Shown piece after piece: positions 7,873-16,956 of a stretch of 64,000 bases of DNA. Source of the DNA: Gracilibacillus oryzae (GTDB taxonomy: Bacteria > Bacillota > Bacilli > Bacillales > Amphibacillaceae). The position numbers were made by a program, and so were the translations under genes. How positions within the stretch are numbered: position 1 is the first letter of the stretch; each line of letters starts with the position of its first letter. The notes below the pieces were generated by a model. It was not told where the DNA came from. It saw only the letters and a program-made list of their open reading frames with translations, and searched no databases. The stretch spans positions 127,385 to 191,384 of the forward strand of contig NZ_ML762430.1 of the NCBI RefSeq assembly GCF_009498735.1, given 5' to 3'.

Positions 7873-8961
7873 ATGAAAATCGATTTCACAAAAAAGATGA
7901 CAGGAATACTTTTTGGAAGCATGTTATTACTGACAGGTTGTGGCGTTTTTCAAGGGGAACAGACCCTGGAGCAGTTAGATGCACCCCCAGAAGATAGTGC
8001 ATTAACAGAAAATGCAGGTATTGATGAGGAAGAATTACCAACAACAGAAGGTGAAGATGAAAGTGAAGAAGGTGTAGAAGAAGGTGCAGAAGAAGATGGT
8101 ACGAAGGATGGTTCCGAAGATGAGGGCACAAGCAGTACCTCAGAAACGGTATCGCGAGTTCTGTATCTCTTAGATGAAAATGGACTGGTAGTGCCACATG
8201 AAGTAGAATTACCAACACCAGCTTCTAAGGAAGTGGCAAAACAAGTTTTAGAATACTTAGTAAAAGATGGTCCAGTAACAGGTATGCTGCCAACAGGTTT
8301 CCAGGCAGTATTACCAGCAGGAACTGAGATTGTTGATTTGAACTTAGAACCAAGCGGTACATTAGTTGTAGATGTATCGGCAGAGTTTAAAACATATCAA
8401 CCTGAACAAGAACAGCAAATTTTAGAGGCGATGACCTATACATTGACACAGTTTGAGAATGTTGATCGCATCAAGCTATGGATTGATGGTGTAGAACAAA
8501 ATGAGATGCCTGTAAACGGTACACCTGTTTCTCAAGGTTACTCCAGAGAAAATGGGATTAATGTTCATCAATCAGATGCTGTTGATCTAATGGAAAGTGA
8601 AGCGACTACGCTTTACTTTCCAATGCAAAGTGAAGATGAGTCGATCTATTATGTTCCGATCACACAGCATATAGAGAAAGGTGCTAGTGAATATGAATCC
8701 ATTGTCCAGGCATTATTAAATGGTCCAAGCTTAGAATTACCATTAGAAAATTACATCAATACTGGATCACAACTTGCACAGGCACCAGTAATCCAAGATG
8801 GTATTCTTTCCCTGACTTTTAATGAAAATATATTAACCAATAGTGAAAAAAGCATGATAGCAGATGAAGTAATGAGATCGCTTGTCATGACACTAACAGA
8901 ACAAGAAGGAATTGAAGCAGTTAATGTGTCTGTTGAAAATCATGATCAAGTTGTCAATTAA
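7873..8961 (+). CDS. gerM: germination (cortex hydrolysis) lipoprotein GerM
   Basis: This lipoprotein of 362 residues has a signal peptide ending in the lipobox LLTGC (Cys about residue 23). It continues with a very acidic low-complexity linker (residues about 40-85, Glu/Asp-rich) and two GerMN (sporulation/spore germination) domains, about 90-210 and 240-355. In B. subtilis GerM is needed for sporulation and germination and acts in the forespore membrane zone together with SpoIIQ. It starts at ATG behind TAGGAGG. It ends before a clear terminator at 9049-9083. The acidic linker is longer than I remember for B. subtilis and may reflect a salt-adapted proteome, which is inference. Confidence 0.92.
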   Translation: MKIDFTKKMTGILFGSMLLLTGCGVFQGEQTLEQLDAPPEDSALTENAGIDEEELPTTEGEDESEEGVEEGAEEDGTKDGSEDEGTSSTSETVSRVLYLLDENGLVVPHEVELPTPASKEVAKQVLEYLVKDGPVTGMLPTGFQAVLPAGTEIVDLNLEPSGTLVVDVSAEFKTYQPEQEQQILEAMTYTLTQFENVDRIKLWIDGVEQNEMPVNGTPVSQGYSRENGINVHQSDAVDLMESEATTLYFPMQSEDESIYYVPITQHIEKGASEYESIVQALLNGPSLELPLENYINTGSQLAQAPVIQDGILSLTFNENILTNSEKSMIADEVMRSLVMTLTEQEGIEAVNVSVENHDQVVN

Positions 8962-9048
8962 AGTGGACAACCATATACTGAGCCTGTATCGAAGGAAATG
9001 TATGTACCAACTGACAGTATTTAAGTAACAAAAGCAAGTTTAAGCTAA

Positions 9049-9083
9049 CACCCCAACCTGTTTGCGGTATGGGGTGATTTTTT
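9049..9083 (+). terminator. rho-independent terminator after gerM
   Basis: The stem CACCCC pairs with GGGGTG (9071-9076) across a 16-base loop and is followed by a run of T. It separates gerM from rph. Confidence 0.75.
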
Positions 9084-9152
9084 TCTATGTATGAAACTTA
9101 AACAGTTATGCAAAATATGTTAAGATTAGATGGAATGTTAGGAGGAAGATTA

Positions 9153-9896
9153 ATGCGAGAATCTGGGAGAGAAGTAAGTCAATTAAGAAACATTGAAATG
9201 GTAACAAACTTTACGAAACATGCAGAAGGATCTGTTTTAATTACAGTTGGTGATACAAAGGTAATTTGTAATGCAAGTGTTGAGGATAGAGTACCGCCAT
9301 TTATGCGTGGTTCCGGGAAAGGGTGGATTACTGCAGAATATGCTATGCTGCCCCGAGCAACGGAAACGCGTAATATTCGAGAATCATCGAAAGGCAAGGT
9401 CTCCGGCCGCACAATGGAAATTCAGCGTCTGATCGGCCGTGCATTGCGAGCTGTCGTTGATTTAGATGCGATTGGTGAACGTACTGTCTGGATCGATTGT
9501 GATGTGATTCAGGCAGATGGAGGAACACGGACAGCATCTATTACTGGTGCTTTTGTAGCAATGGTATATGCCTTTGGGAAGCTTGTTGACAAGGGTGTGT
9601 TAAAGAAACTGCCGATTACGGATTATTTAGCCGCCATTTCTGTTGGTGTATTGCCAGACGGTACAGAAGTGCTTGATCTGGAATATGCAGAAGATGCCAT
9701 TGCAGCTGTTGATATGAATGTTGTAATGACAGGAAAAGGCGAATTTGTAGAATTGCAGGGAACAGGTGAGGAAGCAACTTTCTCAAGACAGCAGTTGTTA
9801 AAGATGCTGGAACTTGCAGAAACTGGTTTAACGGAAATTGTAGAGAAACAAAAAGAAGCAATTGCCCCATATGCTGATAAATTAGAGATAAAATAG
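9153..9896 (+). CDS. rph: ribonuclease PH
   Basis: This is a phosphorolytic 3'-5' exoribonuclease that trims tRNA precursors, 247 residues. The family core is evident: [53 protein letters not shown] and the phosphate-binding [19 protein letters not shown] chose ATG 9153, behind AGGAGGAAG at seven bases, rather than the upstream ATG 9108, because the protein then begins like other RNase PH (MRESGRE). Only 12 bases separate it from the following nucleotide pyrophosphatase gene, as in B. subtilis. Confidence 0.95.
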   Translation: MRESGREVSQLRNIEMVTNFTKHAEGSVLITVGDTKVICNASVEDRVPPFMRGSGKGWITAEYAMLPRATETRNIRESSKGKVSGRTMEIQRLIGRALRAVVDLDAIGERTVWIDCDVIQADGGTRTASITGAFVAMVYAFGKLVDKGVLKKLPITDYLAAISVGVLPDGTEVLDLEYAEDAIAAVDMNVVMTGKGEFVELQGTGEEATFSRQQLLKMLELAETGLTEIVEKQKEAIAPYADKLEIK

Positions 9897-9908
9897 GGGG
9901 GAGTTTTA

Positions 9909-10502
9909 ATGAAAGAGATCATTATTGCTACAAAGAATCGTGGCAAAGTAAAAGATTTTGACACACTATTCGCACCACTAAATATAAAAGTCACCTCCCT
10001 TCTGGACTTACCTGAAGAAATCGAAGACATTGAAGAAACAGGTACAACATTTGAAGAAAATGCGGCTATCAAAGCAGAAGCCATTTGTGAGAAATTCAGA
10101 GTTCCTGTGATTGCAGATGATTCCGGCTTGGTAGTAGATGCATTAAATGGAGCTCCCGGCGTATATTCGGCAAGGTATGCAGGTGAACAAAAGGATGATC
10201 AAGCGAATTTGCAAAAAGTGCTTAAAGGATTGGAAGATGTCGCTCAGGAAAAGCGAATCGCTCGATTTGTTTGTGTTTTAGCTGTTGCCAAGCCAGGAGA
10301 GGTGACAGTATTTAAACGCGGGGAATGCGAAGGAACGATTGGCAAGGAGCCAGCCGGAGAGTTTGGCTTTGGTTATGATCCGATTTTTTACCCGACAGGA
10401 AGTAAGCGTACGATGGCACAAATGACTCCAGAAGAAAAAAATCAAATCAGCCATCGCCGAAAAGCGTTAGATCAATTAATGAATTGGGTAAAAGAACAGT
10501 AG
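9909..10502 (+). CDS. rdgB: non-canonical purine NTP pyrophosphatase (RdgB/HAM1, YsnA)
   Basis: This is a house-cleaning enzyme of 197 residues that hydrolyses dITP, XTP and dHAPTP to monophosphates. Family signatures are ATKNRGKVKDF at the N-terminus, TFEENAAIKAEA, the DDSGLVVDALNGAPGVYSARYAG metal and base pocket, GFGYDPIFYP and the C-terminal SHRRKALDQL. The start ATG lies behind GGGGGG. It stands between rph and the YsnB-type phosphoesterase in a tight operon. Confidence 0.94.
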   Translation: MKEIIIATKNRGKVKDFDTLFAPLNIKVTSLLDLPEEIEDIEETGTTFEENAAIKAEAICEKFRVPVIADDSGLVVDALNGAPGVYSARYAGEQKDDQANLQKVLKGLEDVAQEKRIARFVCVLAVAKPGEVTVFKRGECEGTIGKEPAGEFGFGYDPIFYPTGSKRTMAQMTPEEKNQISHRRKALDQLMNWVKEQ

Positions 10503-10518
10503 AAGGGAGCGTAGCCAA

Positions 10519-11046
10519 ATGCCAAAAGTTTTGATTATGAGTGACAGCCACGGCTGGGAAAAAGAAGTAATTGAGATAAAAAATCGCCATCAAAACGAAG
10601 TGGATGCAATAATCCACTGTGGTGATTCAGAGTTACTACATACGAGTGAAGAATTAGCTGGCATGAGGGTTGTCAGGGGCAACATGGATATGGACGATAA
10701 CTTACCGGAAGAAGCCGATTTTACTGTAGATCATTTGCATTTTTTTGTTGCCCATGGCCATATGCACCAAATCAAGTTCACTTTGCAGCCAATTTCCTAC
10801 CGTGCTGATGAAGTGGGAGCGAATGTGATATGCTTTGGTCATTCCCATATTGCAGGTGCAGAAAAAGCAGAGAATAAGTTATTTATAAATCCCGGCAGTA
10901 TTCGTTTGCCAAGATCCCAACATCCAGGATCTTATGCAATTTTAACAGCAAATCAGGATTTATCGGAAGTTGCTGTTGACTTCTACACAAAAGAAGGGCA
11001 GGAAATCAGTGCTCTTGCTTACAGGACCTCATTAAAAACACAGTAG
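10519..11046 (+). CDS. ysnB: YfcE/MJ0936 family metallophosphoesterase
   Basis: This is a calcineurin-like phosphoesterase of 175 residues. The metal ligands appear in order: SDSHGW (residues 7-12), HCGDSE, VRGNMD, VAHGH and CFGHSHIAG. Such enzymes hydrolyse phosphodiesters such as bis-pNPP in vitro; the cellular substrate is unknown. The C-terminal INPGSIRLPRSQHPGSYAIL is typical of the subgroup. It starts at ATG 10519 after AAGGGAG, 16 bases after the previous gene, and ends inside a terminator hairpin. Confidence 0.92.
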   Translation: MPKVLIMSDSHGWEKEVIEIKNRHQNEVDAIIHCGDSELLHTSEELAGMRVVRGNMDMDDNLPEEADFTVDHLHFFVAHGHMHQIKFTLQPISYRADEVGANVICFGHSHIAGAEKAENKLFINPGSIRLPRSQHPGSYAILTANQDLSEVAVDFYTKEGQEISALAYRTSLKTQ

Positions 11047-11069
11047 GTAAATTACCTGCTGTGTTTTAT
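11037..11069 (+). terminator. terminator overlapping the ysnB stop codon
   Basis: ACACAGTAGGTAA pairs almost perfectly with TTACCTGCTGTGT, followed by TTTATAATT. The stop codon TAG lies in the left arm. Confidence 0.75.
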
Positions 11070-11086
11070 AATTCTCACAGCGCTGA

Positions 11087-11434
11087 TTATTTATATGTTA
11101 TTGGTTTCCCTTCAAAAGAAACAATTTGTGCGATTCGGATATGGACAGCTCTATCTTCTGAAATATTTATTTGGATATGATCAACAGCAATCCCAGTTAA
11201 TATACCTTCGACTTTGTCCATGATTGTAGTTACAGTAATTGGCTGGTTTTTATGGCGGCTCAGATGATCGACAAAAACGGGATCAATAAAAGTGACATAT
11301 TGATTTGGCTGAGGCACTAAAGGGATGGGATATATCTCCGCAGCCTGCGGGGATACTTGGTTGATATAACCAGGCTGAACAATTGGATTCAGAGGCGCAT
11401 ACTGTTTTTCGGCTGGTGGAAATTTACCATTCAT
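11087..11434 (-). CDS. DUF2642 family protein
   Basis: This is a protein of 115 residues. The first half is Pro/Gln-rich and probably unstructured (QYAPLNPIVQPGYINQVSPQ). The second half is a small beta domain (FVDHLSRHKNQPITVTTIMD, then KVEGILTGIAVDHIQINI) matching the Sm-like DUF2642 domain of short Bacillus proteins, some of them spore-associated. The start is supported by GGAAGGAG upstream on the minus strand. It is convergent with ysnB. The spore link is inferred from family members, not from this sequence. Confidence 0.65.
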   Translation of the reverse strand: MNGKFPPAEKQYAPLNPIVQPGYINQVSPQAAEIYPIPLVPQPNQYVTFIDPVFVDHLSRHKNQPITVTTIMDKVEGILTGIAVDHIQINISEDRAVHIRIAQIVSFEGKPITYK

Positions 11435-11575
11435 ATTATGATGCTCCTTCCATTAAACTGCTTATATATACATTTTTATGATGGAAGTTTCTTTCTATGC
11501 TTACCTGTTTTTGTTTAGTTGGTAGTTGTTCAACAGCTGTTGGAATGAATAGAAGCCTATTCTATTCACTTCATC

Positions 11576-12340
11576 CTATTTAACAGCTGAAATGGTAAAC
11601 TCCCATGGTATATTTTCGTTGTTCCAGCCTCTGTGTTCCTCGAACTTTTTTAAGAGAAATCCAGCTGATATTACAGCATTTATTATGTCACTGAGTGTAT
11701 GTAATCTGATAGAAACAGGGGGAAAATCAGCACGCTCATTCTCGCGAAAATATTGTTTATAAGCAATGTCTGCATTTTGTAATTCTTCATTAAAGTAATT
11801 TGGTAAAACTTCATATTTTACTTCATCATAACGCTCGTTAACTAAGCACCTTCTTAAAGGATGGAAATCACTTAATATCATTTCCCCATCTTCCTTCAGA
11901 AGTGTATGGAGGATGGATATCAACTTCTGCAGATCCTCAAAGTAATGTAATATTCCTCCTTCCAGAAAAAGCATATCAAAGGAATTTCCGTATTTATATA
12001 AGTCTATATCATAAATATCTGTAACGATATAATCAATAGTGATATTAGCATTGTGAGCAAGTTCCACAGCATATCTTTTATTCTGTTCTGAAATATCGAA
12101 TACAGTTACATTTGCACCTAGTAATGCTAGTGGAACTGCTTTTCTGCCATTGGAACCACACAGGTTGGCAATTCTCATTCCTGTAATGTTCTCAAAATAC
12201 TTTTTGTGTTTTTTTAAATGGGCAGCAGGGTTTTCCAAGATTTGTTTAGCTTTGGTTTCCGGTGTCCCATCTCGTCTGTTCCAAAATTCATATGCCCTGT
12301 ACTCCCATGCTTTCTTATTTTGTTTACTTTGCTTATTCAT
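11576..12340 (-). CDS. class I SAM-dependent methyltransferase
   Basis: This is a protein of 254 residues. The SAM-binding strand and turn read MRIANLCGSNGRKAVPLALLGANVTVFDIS (about residues 55-84), then ADI/D-type contacts VTDIYDID, and the post-core strand FDMLFLEGGILHYFEDLQKL. The GSNG in place of GCGxG resembles a Bacillaceae subgroup of methyltransferases annotated only generically. The substrate is unknown. The start at 12340 is behind GGAGGT on the minus strand. It stands alone between two other minus-strand genes. Confidence 0.8.
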   Translation of the reverse strand: MNKQSKQNKKAWEYRAYEFWNRRDGTPETKAKQILENPAAHLKKHKKYFENITGMRIANLCGSNGRKAVPLALLGANVTVFDISEQNKRYAVELAHNANITIDYIVTDIYDIDLYKYGNSFDMLFLEGGILHYFEDLQKLISILHTLLKEDGEMILSDFHPLRRCLVNERYDEVKYEVLPNYFNEELQNADIAYKQYFRENERADFPPVSIRLHTLSDIINAVISAGFLLKKFEEHRGWNNENIPWEFTISAVK

Positions 12341-12421
12341 CTATTAATACCTCCATTAAAAGTAAGATTGTAATGCATGGAAGTTATTGAATTAACTGAA
12401 GCGTGTCTCTTAGGCAGCTTT

Positions 12422-12685
12422 TTATTCACCACCTCCACCGCCGCCATCTCCGTCACCTACACCACCGCCAACATTTCGTACGGGGCCCAGGAAAATACCA
12501 AGCAATACCACATAGAACCCTCCAACAACGATAATAGATACTAAATTTGCTGTTGTCTGGCTCTCCACTAAACCGCTATCTATAAGGAAATTGGAAAATT
12601 TATCAAACAACCAGAAAAATGCAATTAAAATGAATTCCATAATTTTGGAGGCAATAGCTTCTAAATATATCCATGATTCTTCCAT
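12422..12685 (-). CDS. small membrane protein with polyglycine tail
   Basis: This is a protein of 87 residues. Two hydrophobic segments (about 14-30, IMEFILIAFFWLFD, and 47-68, LVSIIVVGGFYVVLLGIFLG) are followed by a tail made almost only of Gly with Asp/Glu. A Gly-rich end of this kind is seen in short secreted or surface peptides, and holin-like shape is another possibility given the nearby amidase, but the genes are on opposite strands. AAGGAGAG precedes the ATG. No family recognised. Confidence 0.55.
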   Translation of the reverse strand: MEESWIYLEAIASKIMEFILIAFFWLFDKFSNFLIDSGLVESQTTANLVSIIVVGGFYVVLLGIFLGPVRNVGGGVGDGDGGGGGGE

Positions 12686-13026
12686 TGCTTATTCTCTCCT
12701 TGTAAAAATAATAATGATACAAGTCCATCAAAAGTGTTAAAAGCGTAGCTACCCATTATTAGCCTTAATGAAATGTTATCATCCAATAATAAAACTCTTT
12801 CTAAATATTAACATAATTGCGGGTGGGAGGAAATGGACGGAAAACAAGATTGGCAGCAGTTAATGCAATAGGTGCTGCACCTGATCAAAATGCGGATTCA
12901 GACTATTTTAAGCCTAAGGATTGGAACAGCCGCAACAAGATTGTTCGACATGGCATTTAATAAAAGAGCAGGGTCAATAAACGATGCTGCGTGAAAGTGT
13001 AATAAGTAAAAAAAGGAGGATGGATC
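12686..13026 (+). other. intergenic stretch with a coding-looking fragment
   Basis: The frame 12823-12960 (starting GTG, ending RNKIVRHGI) reads AAVNAIGAAPDQNADSDYFK, then PKDWNSRNKIV, in good codon usage but without its own ribosome binding site. ATG 12833 in another frame follows GGGAGG but closes after 12 codons. This could be the frameshifted remnant of a gene preceding the amidase. I cannot name it. Confidence 0.3.
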
Positions 13027-13632
13027 GTGGTAAGAATATATATTGATCCAGGACATGGAGGCACAGATCCAGGTGCAGTGGCTAACGGTTTGCAAGAAAA
13101 AGATGTAACGTTAGCTATATCGTTAAAAATCAGAGACTTACTTCAACAGTATCAAGCTGTACAAATACGTTTATCTCGCTCGATGGATAGAACGTTAACT
13201 TTAAATCAACGTACCCATGATGCCAATGTATGGGGAGCTGATTATTTAATATCTGTTCATCTTAATGCAGGTGGAGGAACAGGATATGAGGATTTTATAT
13301 ATGATCTATTATCTGATTCGTCTAGTACAGCCCAAAAACAGGACGTCATGCATGAAGAAATCATCAAGAAATCGAACATGAATGACCGTGGTAAGAAAAA
13401 AGCCAATTTTCATATGTTGCGAGAATCAAACATGTCAGCGATTTTAACAGAAAATGGTTTTATCGATGACCCTAATAATGCAGCTAGATTAAAAACAGAT
13501 GTATTCCTGGAAGATATTGCTCAAGGCCATGTGAATGGTTTGGTAAGGATTTTTCACCTGCAGAAAGCAAATACAACACCAGAAGGAGGAATAGGTGTGA
13601 GTGAAGGCGGCGAGATTACAAAAACAAATTGA
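13027..13632 (+). CDS. N-acetylmuramoyl-L-alanine amidase (Amidase_3)
   Basis: This zinc peptidoglycan hydrolase of 201 residues cleaves the amide between MurNAc and the stem peptide. Zinc ligands and catalytic residues are all present: His10 in PGHGG, Glu24 in QEKD, His78 in SVHLNAG and Glu142 in LTENGFID. There is no signal peptide, which suits a phage-type endolysin or an enzyme released by mother cell lysis. It starts at GTG behind AAGGAGG. The catalytic domain ends near residue 178; the rest is a short Thr/Gly-rich linker that ends where a second gene with a wall-binding-type module begins in another frame (13601). Confidence 0.85.
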   Translation: MVRIYIDPGHGGTDPGAVANGLQEKDVTLAISLKIRDLLQQYQAVQIRLSRSMDRTLTLNQRTHDANVWGADYLISVHLNAGGGTGYEDFIYDLLSDSSSTAQKQDVMHEEIIKKSNMNDRGKKKANFHMLRESNMSAILTENGFIDDPNNAARLKTDVFLEDIAQGHVNGLVRIFHLQKANTTPEGGIGVSEGGEITKTN

Positions 13633-13900
13633 TGACCTTAATAGATTGTGGGAACAGAAGCTGGATAAACCTAATAATCCAAATATACCAAGTGATTGGG
13701 CTGCAGATGTATGGAAAGAACAAGTGATGCAAGGTTATTTTGATAACACTAACCCGAAAATGCCACTAACGAGGGAACAAGCTGCTGAGATTTTAGACAG
13801 ATTTGCTGATAAGATTAGGGAATATGAAGTGAATCCACTCAAAAAGCGTCTGGAAGAGGCAGAGAAGCAATTGGCAGAATTGTCTAACAAAATAAGTTAA
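13601..13900 (+). CDS. separate C-terminal module of the amidase (SLH-like/wall-binding type)
   Basis: This protein of 99 residues overlaps the amidase gene by 32 bases in the +1 frame. It begins with a short helix (KQIDDLNRLWEQKLDK), then PSDWAADVWKEQVMQGYFD and MPLTREQAAEILDRFADK, a motif that I know as the C-terminal part of phage-type amidases, and ends in a charged coiled coil. GTG 13601 directly follows an in-frame TGA and has its own AGAAGGAGG eleven bases upstream, inside the amidase gene. So it may be an independently translated wall-targeting subunit, or the result of a frameshift in a once fused endolysin. Confidence 0.6.
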   Translation: MKAARLQKQIDDLNRLWEQKLDKPNNPNIPSDWAADVWKEQVMQGYFDNTNPKMPLTREQAAEILDRFADKIREYEVNPLKKRLEEAEKQLAELSNKIS

Positions 13901-13971
13901 GTATTCTGGGCAAGTTCTGATTAGTGAATAAAAAATCGCTCAAGGAAATACTAAGAATCAAAGGAGCGATT

Positions 13972-14127
13972 ATGATGAAAAATATATTTGATATGTTTAA
14001 CAGTATTTCCGAAAATCAATTTAAAGTGAATGAACACTGCGAAAAGTGTGATGGTACAGGTTTGGACAGTTCATTTGGCTTGTGTGAAGAATGCATGAAT
14101 CATTACAATGAGAAAAATTCTTATTAG
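13972..14127 (+). CDS. zinc-finger microprotein (two CxxC)
   Basis: This is a protein of 51 residues with CEKCDGTG and GLCEEC, two CxxC pairs 15 residues apart that resemble a single DnaJ-type zinc ribbon. I chose ATG 13972 because AAAGGAGCGATT precedes it; the longer frame from 13924 has no ribosome binding site. The N-terminus MMKNIFDMFNSISENQF may be helical. A regulatory or chaperone-like role would be a guess. It lies between the amidase pair and the tRNA cluster. Confidence 0.55.
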   Translation: MMKNIFDMFNSISENQFKVNEHCEKCDGTGLDSSFGLCEECMNHYNEKNSY

Positions 14128-14137
14128 GGTGAAAATA

Positions 14138-14173
14138 AAAAGAACCTTGAAATGATGATCATTTCAAGGTTCT
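14138..14173 (-). terminator. terminator of the tRNA transcript
   Basis: AGAACCTTGAAATG and CATTTCAAGGTTCT form a perfect 14-bp stem. On the minus strand the hairpin is followed by a T-rich run (complement of 14131-14141), so it ends the tRNA-Gly/tRNA-Arg transcript; on the plus strand no T-run follows. Confidence 0.8.
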
Positions 14174-14179
14174 TAGGTA

Positions 14180-14253
14180 CGTCCCAGGAGCGATTCGAAC
14201 GCCCGACCTACAGATTAGAAGTCTGTTGCTCTATCCAGCTGAGCTACTGGGAC
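14180..14253 (-). tRNA. tRNA-Arg (anticodon TCT)
   Basis: On the minus strand the cloverleaf reads GTCCCAG acceptor, GCTCAGCTGGATAGAGC D arm, ACAGACTTCTAATCTGT anticodon arm with TCT, GCGTTCGAATCGC T arm and CTGGGAC. The 3' CCA is not encoded. It lies one base after tRNA-Gly in the same transcript. Confidence 0.95.
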
Positions 14254-14254
14254 A

Positions 14255-14328
14255 TGGAGCGGGTGAAGAGAATCGAACTCTCGACATCAGCTTGGAAGGC
14301 TGAGGTTTTACCACTAAACTACACCCGC
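14255..14328 (-). tRNA. tRNA-Gly (anticodon TCC)
   Basis: The minus strand gives GCGGGTG acceptor, a short D arm with TAGTGGTAAAA, anticodon arm CAGCCTTCCAAGCTG with TCC, T arm GAGTTCGATTCTC and CACCCGC, followed by an encoded TCCA. It is the first gene of the two-tRNA transcript. Confidence 0.95.
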
Positions 14329-14417
14329 GTGTGTTTTATGTAATTTTTTAACGGACAAGTAATATTATATAAACTATTGTTAAGAAAGTCAACAGAAAAT
14401 CATAAAAAATTTAAAAT

Positions 14418-14606
14418 TTATTTTGAATTGCTTTTTTCGCTATTTTCTTTCCGTTTATAATAGCTGTCTCTAATTATGAAAAAGACCGCTAGCGCTATAA
14501 TCAAGATCATAAGTACCAAGGTAAATCCATTAGTATTGTTCTGGTATATTCCTATTGAAAAACCAGCTAAAAGAACGAAAAGATAAGTTAGTTTGGAAAG
14601 CCTCAT
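14418..14606 (-). CDS. small two-TM membrane protein
   Basis: This is a protein of 62 residues with two membrane segments (LTYLFVLLAGFSIGIY and FTLVLMILIIALAVFFII) and a basic, Lys/Ser-rich C-terminus (YYKRKENSEKSNSK). GGGGGA precedes the ATG on the minus strand. Such two-TM microproteins are common in Bacillaceae; no function can be given. Confidence 0.6.
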   Translation of the reverse strand: MRLSKLTYLFVLLAGFSIGIYQNNTNGFTLVLMILIIALAVFFIIRDSYYKRKENSEKSNSK

Positions 14607-14753
14607 GAGAATCCCCCATTATTTGATCTGTTTATTATATCACAAGCAGATCATTTTACGTAATATAAAAAACCTTCGATCTATTAAAAGTTATGATATA
14701 ATTCCATTTCGTTAGTCTATACAGAGAAAATAAAATACAGGGGGAAGATTTTT

Positions 14754-16724
14754 TTGAAAGGATCATTAAAAGCACGGTTATTTCTATTATTCCTTTTGTT
14801 AACTGTGGTTCCATCAATTGTTATTTGTTCGATAATCATGGCAAAAACAAATGAAAGCTTTAGCGATATTATGTCAGATAATCAGCAAAAGACAAAACAA
14901 ATGATAGAGCAGCAACTGGAAACAAAAATGAATGAGTTATTGGAGTTAACAAATATTTATGCTGACAATGAGCAGCTAGTAGAAGCATTTGCTGAAAAAA
15001 ACCGCAGTAATCTGGACCAGTTAGTCAGACCAATTTTTGAAAGGGTCCAAATCGAACATGACTTGGACGTATTTGAATTAGGTTCAGAAGATGGATCAGT
15101 TTTTTACAGAGGTCACAATCCTGAAAAATTTGGTGACGATAAAAGTGGTAAACAAGCGATCCAGGCTGCATTAAACCAGCAGGCAGTGGTTGGTTTTGAA
15201 TCAGGAAATAGCGGAATAACGATACGAGCGTTCGTACCAGTTATCTCGAACAATCAAGTGATTGGAACATTACAGACAGGCTTGCAAACAGAAGCTGTAA
15301 ATTCAATTGCTATATCATTAGAAGGGGTACATATAAAAAGATTAAATGAAAAAGGTGAAGTCATCACGGCGTCTGCCTCTGCAGAAAATGAAATTGTCAG
15401 CACCGAGGATCAGAAGAATATTTCTCGGGCATTTAACCAGGAAAATGTGATTAGTAAAAATGATGATAAATGGAAGTATTATTTACCACTTTTCGATCCT
15501 ACGAATACAGATGTCGTTAGTGTGATTGAAATTTCAGAAGATGTCAGCTTTATTCAAGCTATTAATAACGATATATTGCAGAGCATTCTTTGGATTGGTC
15601 TCATAATGATCATGATTATTGGGATTGCCGCATGGCTTATCAGTGATAGTTTTACTAAGCCGATTAAGCAAGTGACTGCAATGATGCAAAGTATAACAGA
15701 AGGAAAATTAACAAATCAATGGACAGGCAGGAAGAGAACAGATGAAATTGGTGTGCTTATTAACGGGATGCTCCATACACAAGAAAGTTTACGAGTGATG
15801 ATTGAGAAAGTTCAGCACTTGTCACATTTTGTCATAAATGAAACGGTCAAATTAAACGAGACATTTACGGAAATTGATCATAGCAGTGAGCAAATCGCCA
15901 CAACGATGGACCAAATCGCAACCGGAACTCAAGTGCAGGCAGAAACCACAGCCGAAATTTCCGGCAAGATGGATCAGTTTACAAGTAAGGTAAAACAAGC
16001 CAATAAAAGTGGAGAATCTCTGTATCAATCTACAGAAAAACTTAAAAATATTACTGATAATGGAAATGATCTGATGCAGCAATCAATTACGCATATCAAA
16101 CAAACGAATGAAAATATAAAGGAAAGTGTTTCAAAAGTAAAGGGATTAGAAAATCAAACAAAGGAAATTTCTATTATCATTCAAGTGATTCAAGGTATTG
16201 CGGAAAAAACAAATCTTTTGGCATTAAATGCTGCTATTGAGGCAGCAAGAGCAGGTGAAGAAGGAAGAGGTTTTGCGGTAGTAGCGGATGAAGTTAGAAC
16301 ATTATCCGAACAAGTTTCGCATTCGATTGTCGAAATTACGACCATTTTGGAAAATTTGCAATTCGAATCATCCAGTGTCGCGATGTCATTATCAGAAGGC
16401 TATGAAAAGCTGATGCAAGGTACTGATACAATAGGAGACACAGGAATAGCATTCGAACATATCCAGCATGCTGCAGTTTCAATGGTGGATCGGATTGAAA
16501 CCATTTCTGATAGTCTGAGCCATATTGCGGACACAAGCAGTGAAATCTCCAGCTCCATTGGGAATGTTGCAGCAATCTCGGAACAATCAGCTGCAGGCAT
16601 TGAAGAAACATCTGCCACTGCTTCCCAATCCAGTCACTCCATTCATGCTATTATGCCTATGCTCAACAGATTGGAAAATTTATCGAAAGAATTAGAAGCA
16701 ATAGTGAAGAGATATCAGGTTTAA
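14754..16724 (+). CDS. methyl-accepting chemotaxis protein
   Basis: This is a transmembrane chemoreceptor of 656 residues. TM1 is about residues 8-28, the extracellular sensor is about 30-270 (Cache-like arrangement with a [18 protein letters not shown] strand-loop), and TM2 is about 272-296. A HAMP domain follows ([18 protein letters not shown] ... TDEIGVL), then the signalling hairpin with [19 protein letters not shown] and [18 protein letters not shown], which contacts CheA/CheW. The ligand is unknown. It starts at TTG behind AGGGGGAAG. A plausible extended -10 TGATATAAT is at 14694-14702. There is no terminator directly after the stop; the next T-tailed hairpin is at 17231. Confidence 0.93.
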   Translation: MKGSLKARLFLLFLLLTVVPSIVICSIIMAKTNESFSDIMSDNQQKTKQMIEQQLETKMNELLELTNIYADNEQLVEAFAEKNRSNLDQLVRPIFERVQIEHDLDVFELGSEDGSVFYRGHNPEKFGDDKSGKQAIQAALNQQAVVGFESGNSGITIRAFVPVISNNQVIGTLQTGLQTEAVNSIAISLEGVHIKRLNEKGEVITASASAENEIVSTEDQKNISRAFNQENVISKNDDKWKYYLPLFDPTNTDVVSVIEISEDVSFIQAINNDILQSILWIGLIMIMIIGIAAWLISDSFTKPIKQVTAMMQSITEGKLTNQWTGRKRTDEIGVLINGMLHTQESLRVMIEKVQHLSHFVINETVKLNETFTEIDHSSEQIATTMDQIATGTQVQAETTAEISGKMDQFTSKVKQANKSGESLYQSTEKLKNITDNGNDLMQQSITHIKQTNENIKESVSKVKGLENQTKEISIIIQVIQGIAEKTNLLALNAAIEAARAGEEGRGFAVVADEVRTLSEQVSHSIVEITTILENLQFESSSVAMSLSEGYEKLMQGTDTIGDTGIAFEHIQHAAVSMVDRIETISDSLSHIADTSSEISSSIGNVAAISEQSAAGIEETSATASQSSHSIHAIMPMLNRLENLSKELEAIVKRYQV

Positions 16725-16956
16725 ATTTAAAAGAGGAAGGGACGAATGAATTGCCCACCCTAATCCGAGCAATGATTGATCAGATTATTTGTTTTTCTGA
16801 AAATCGGACCTTTCATCCTCTATTTAATTTTAGCTTCCTACTTTGGAAGAGAGACTTTCAAGTGGAGTTGATGTTCATACCCAAAACTTAACTTAAATGA
16901 TGATGTATTAACAGGATGACATTCGTTCCACTTATTAGTTTAGGAAACCCTTATAA

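Noticed and set aside
14152-14343. 63-codon frame across the tRNA genes
   Set aside because: It lies entirely over tRNA-Arg, tRNA-Gly and their terminator, which explain the sequence.
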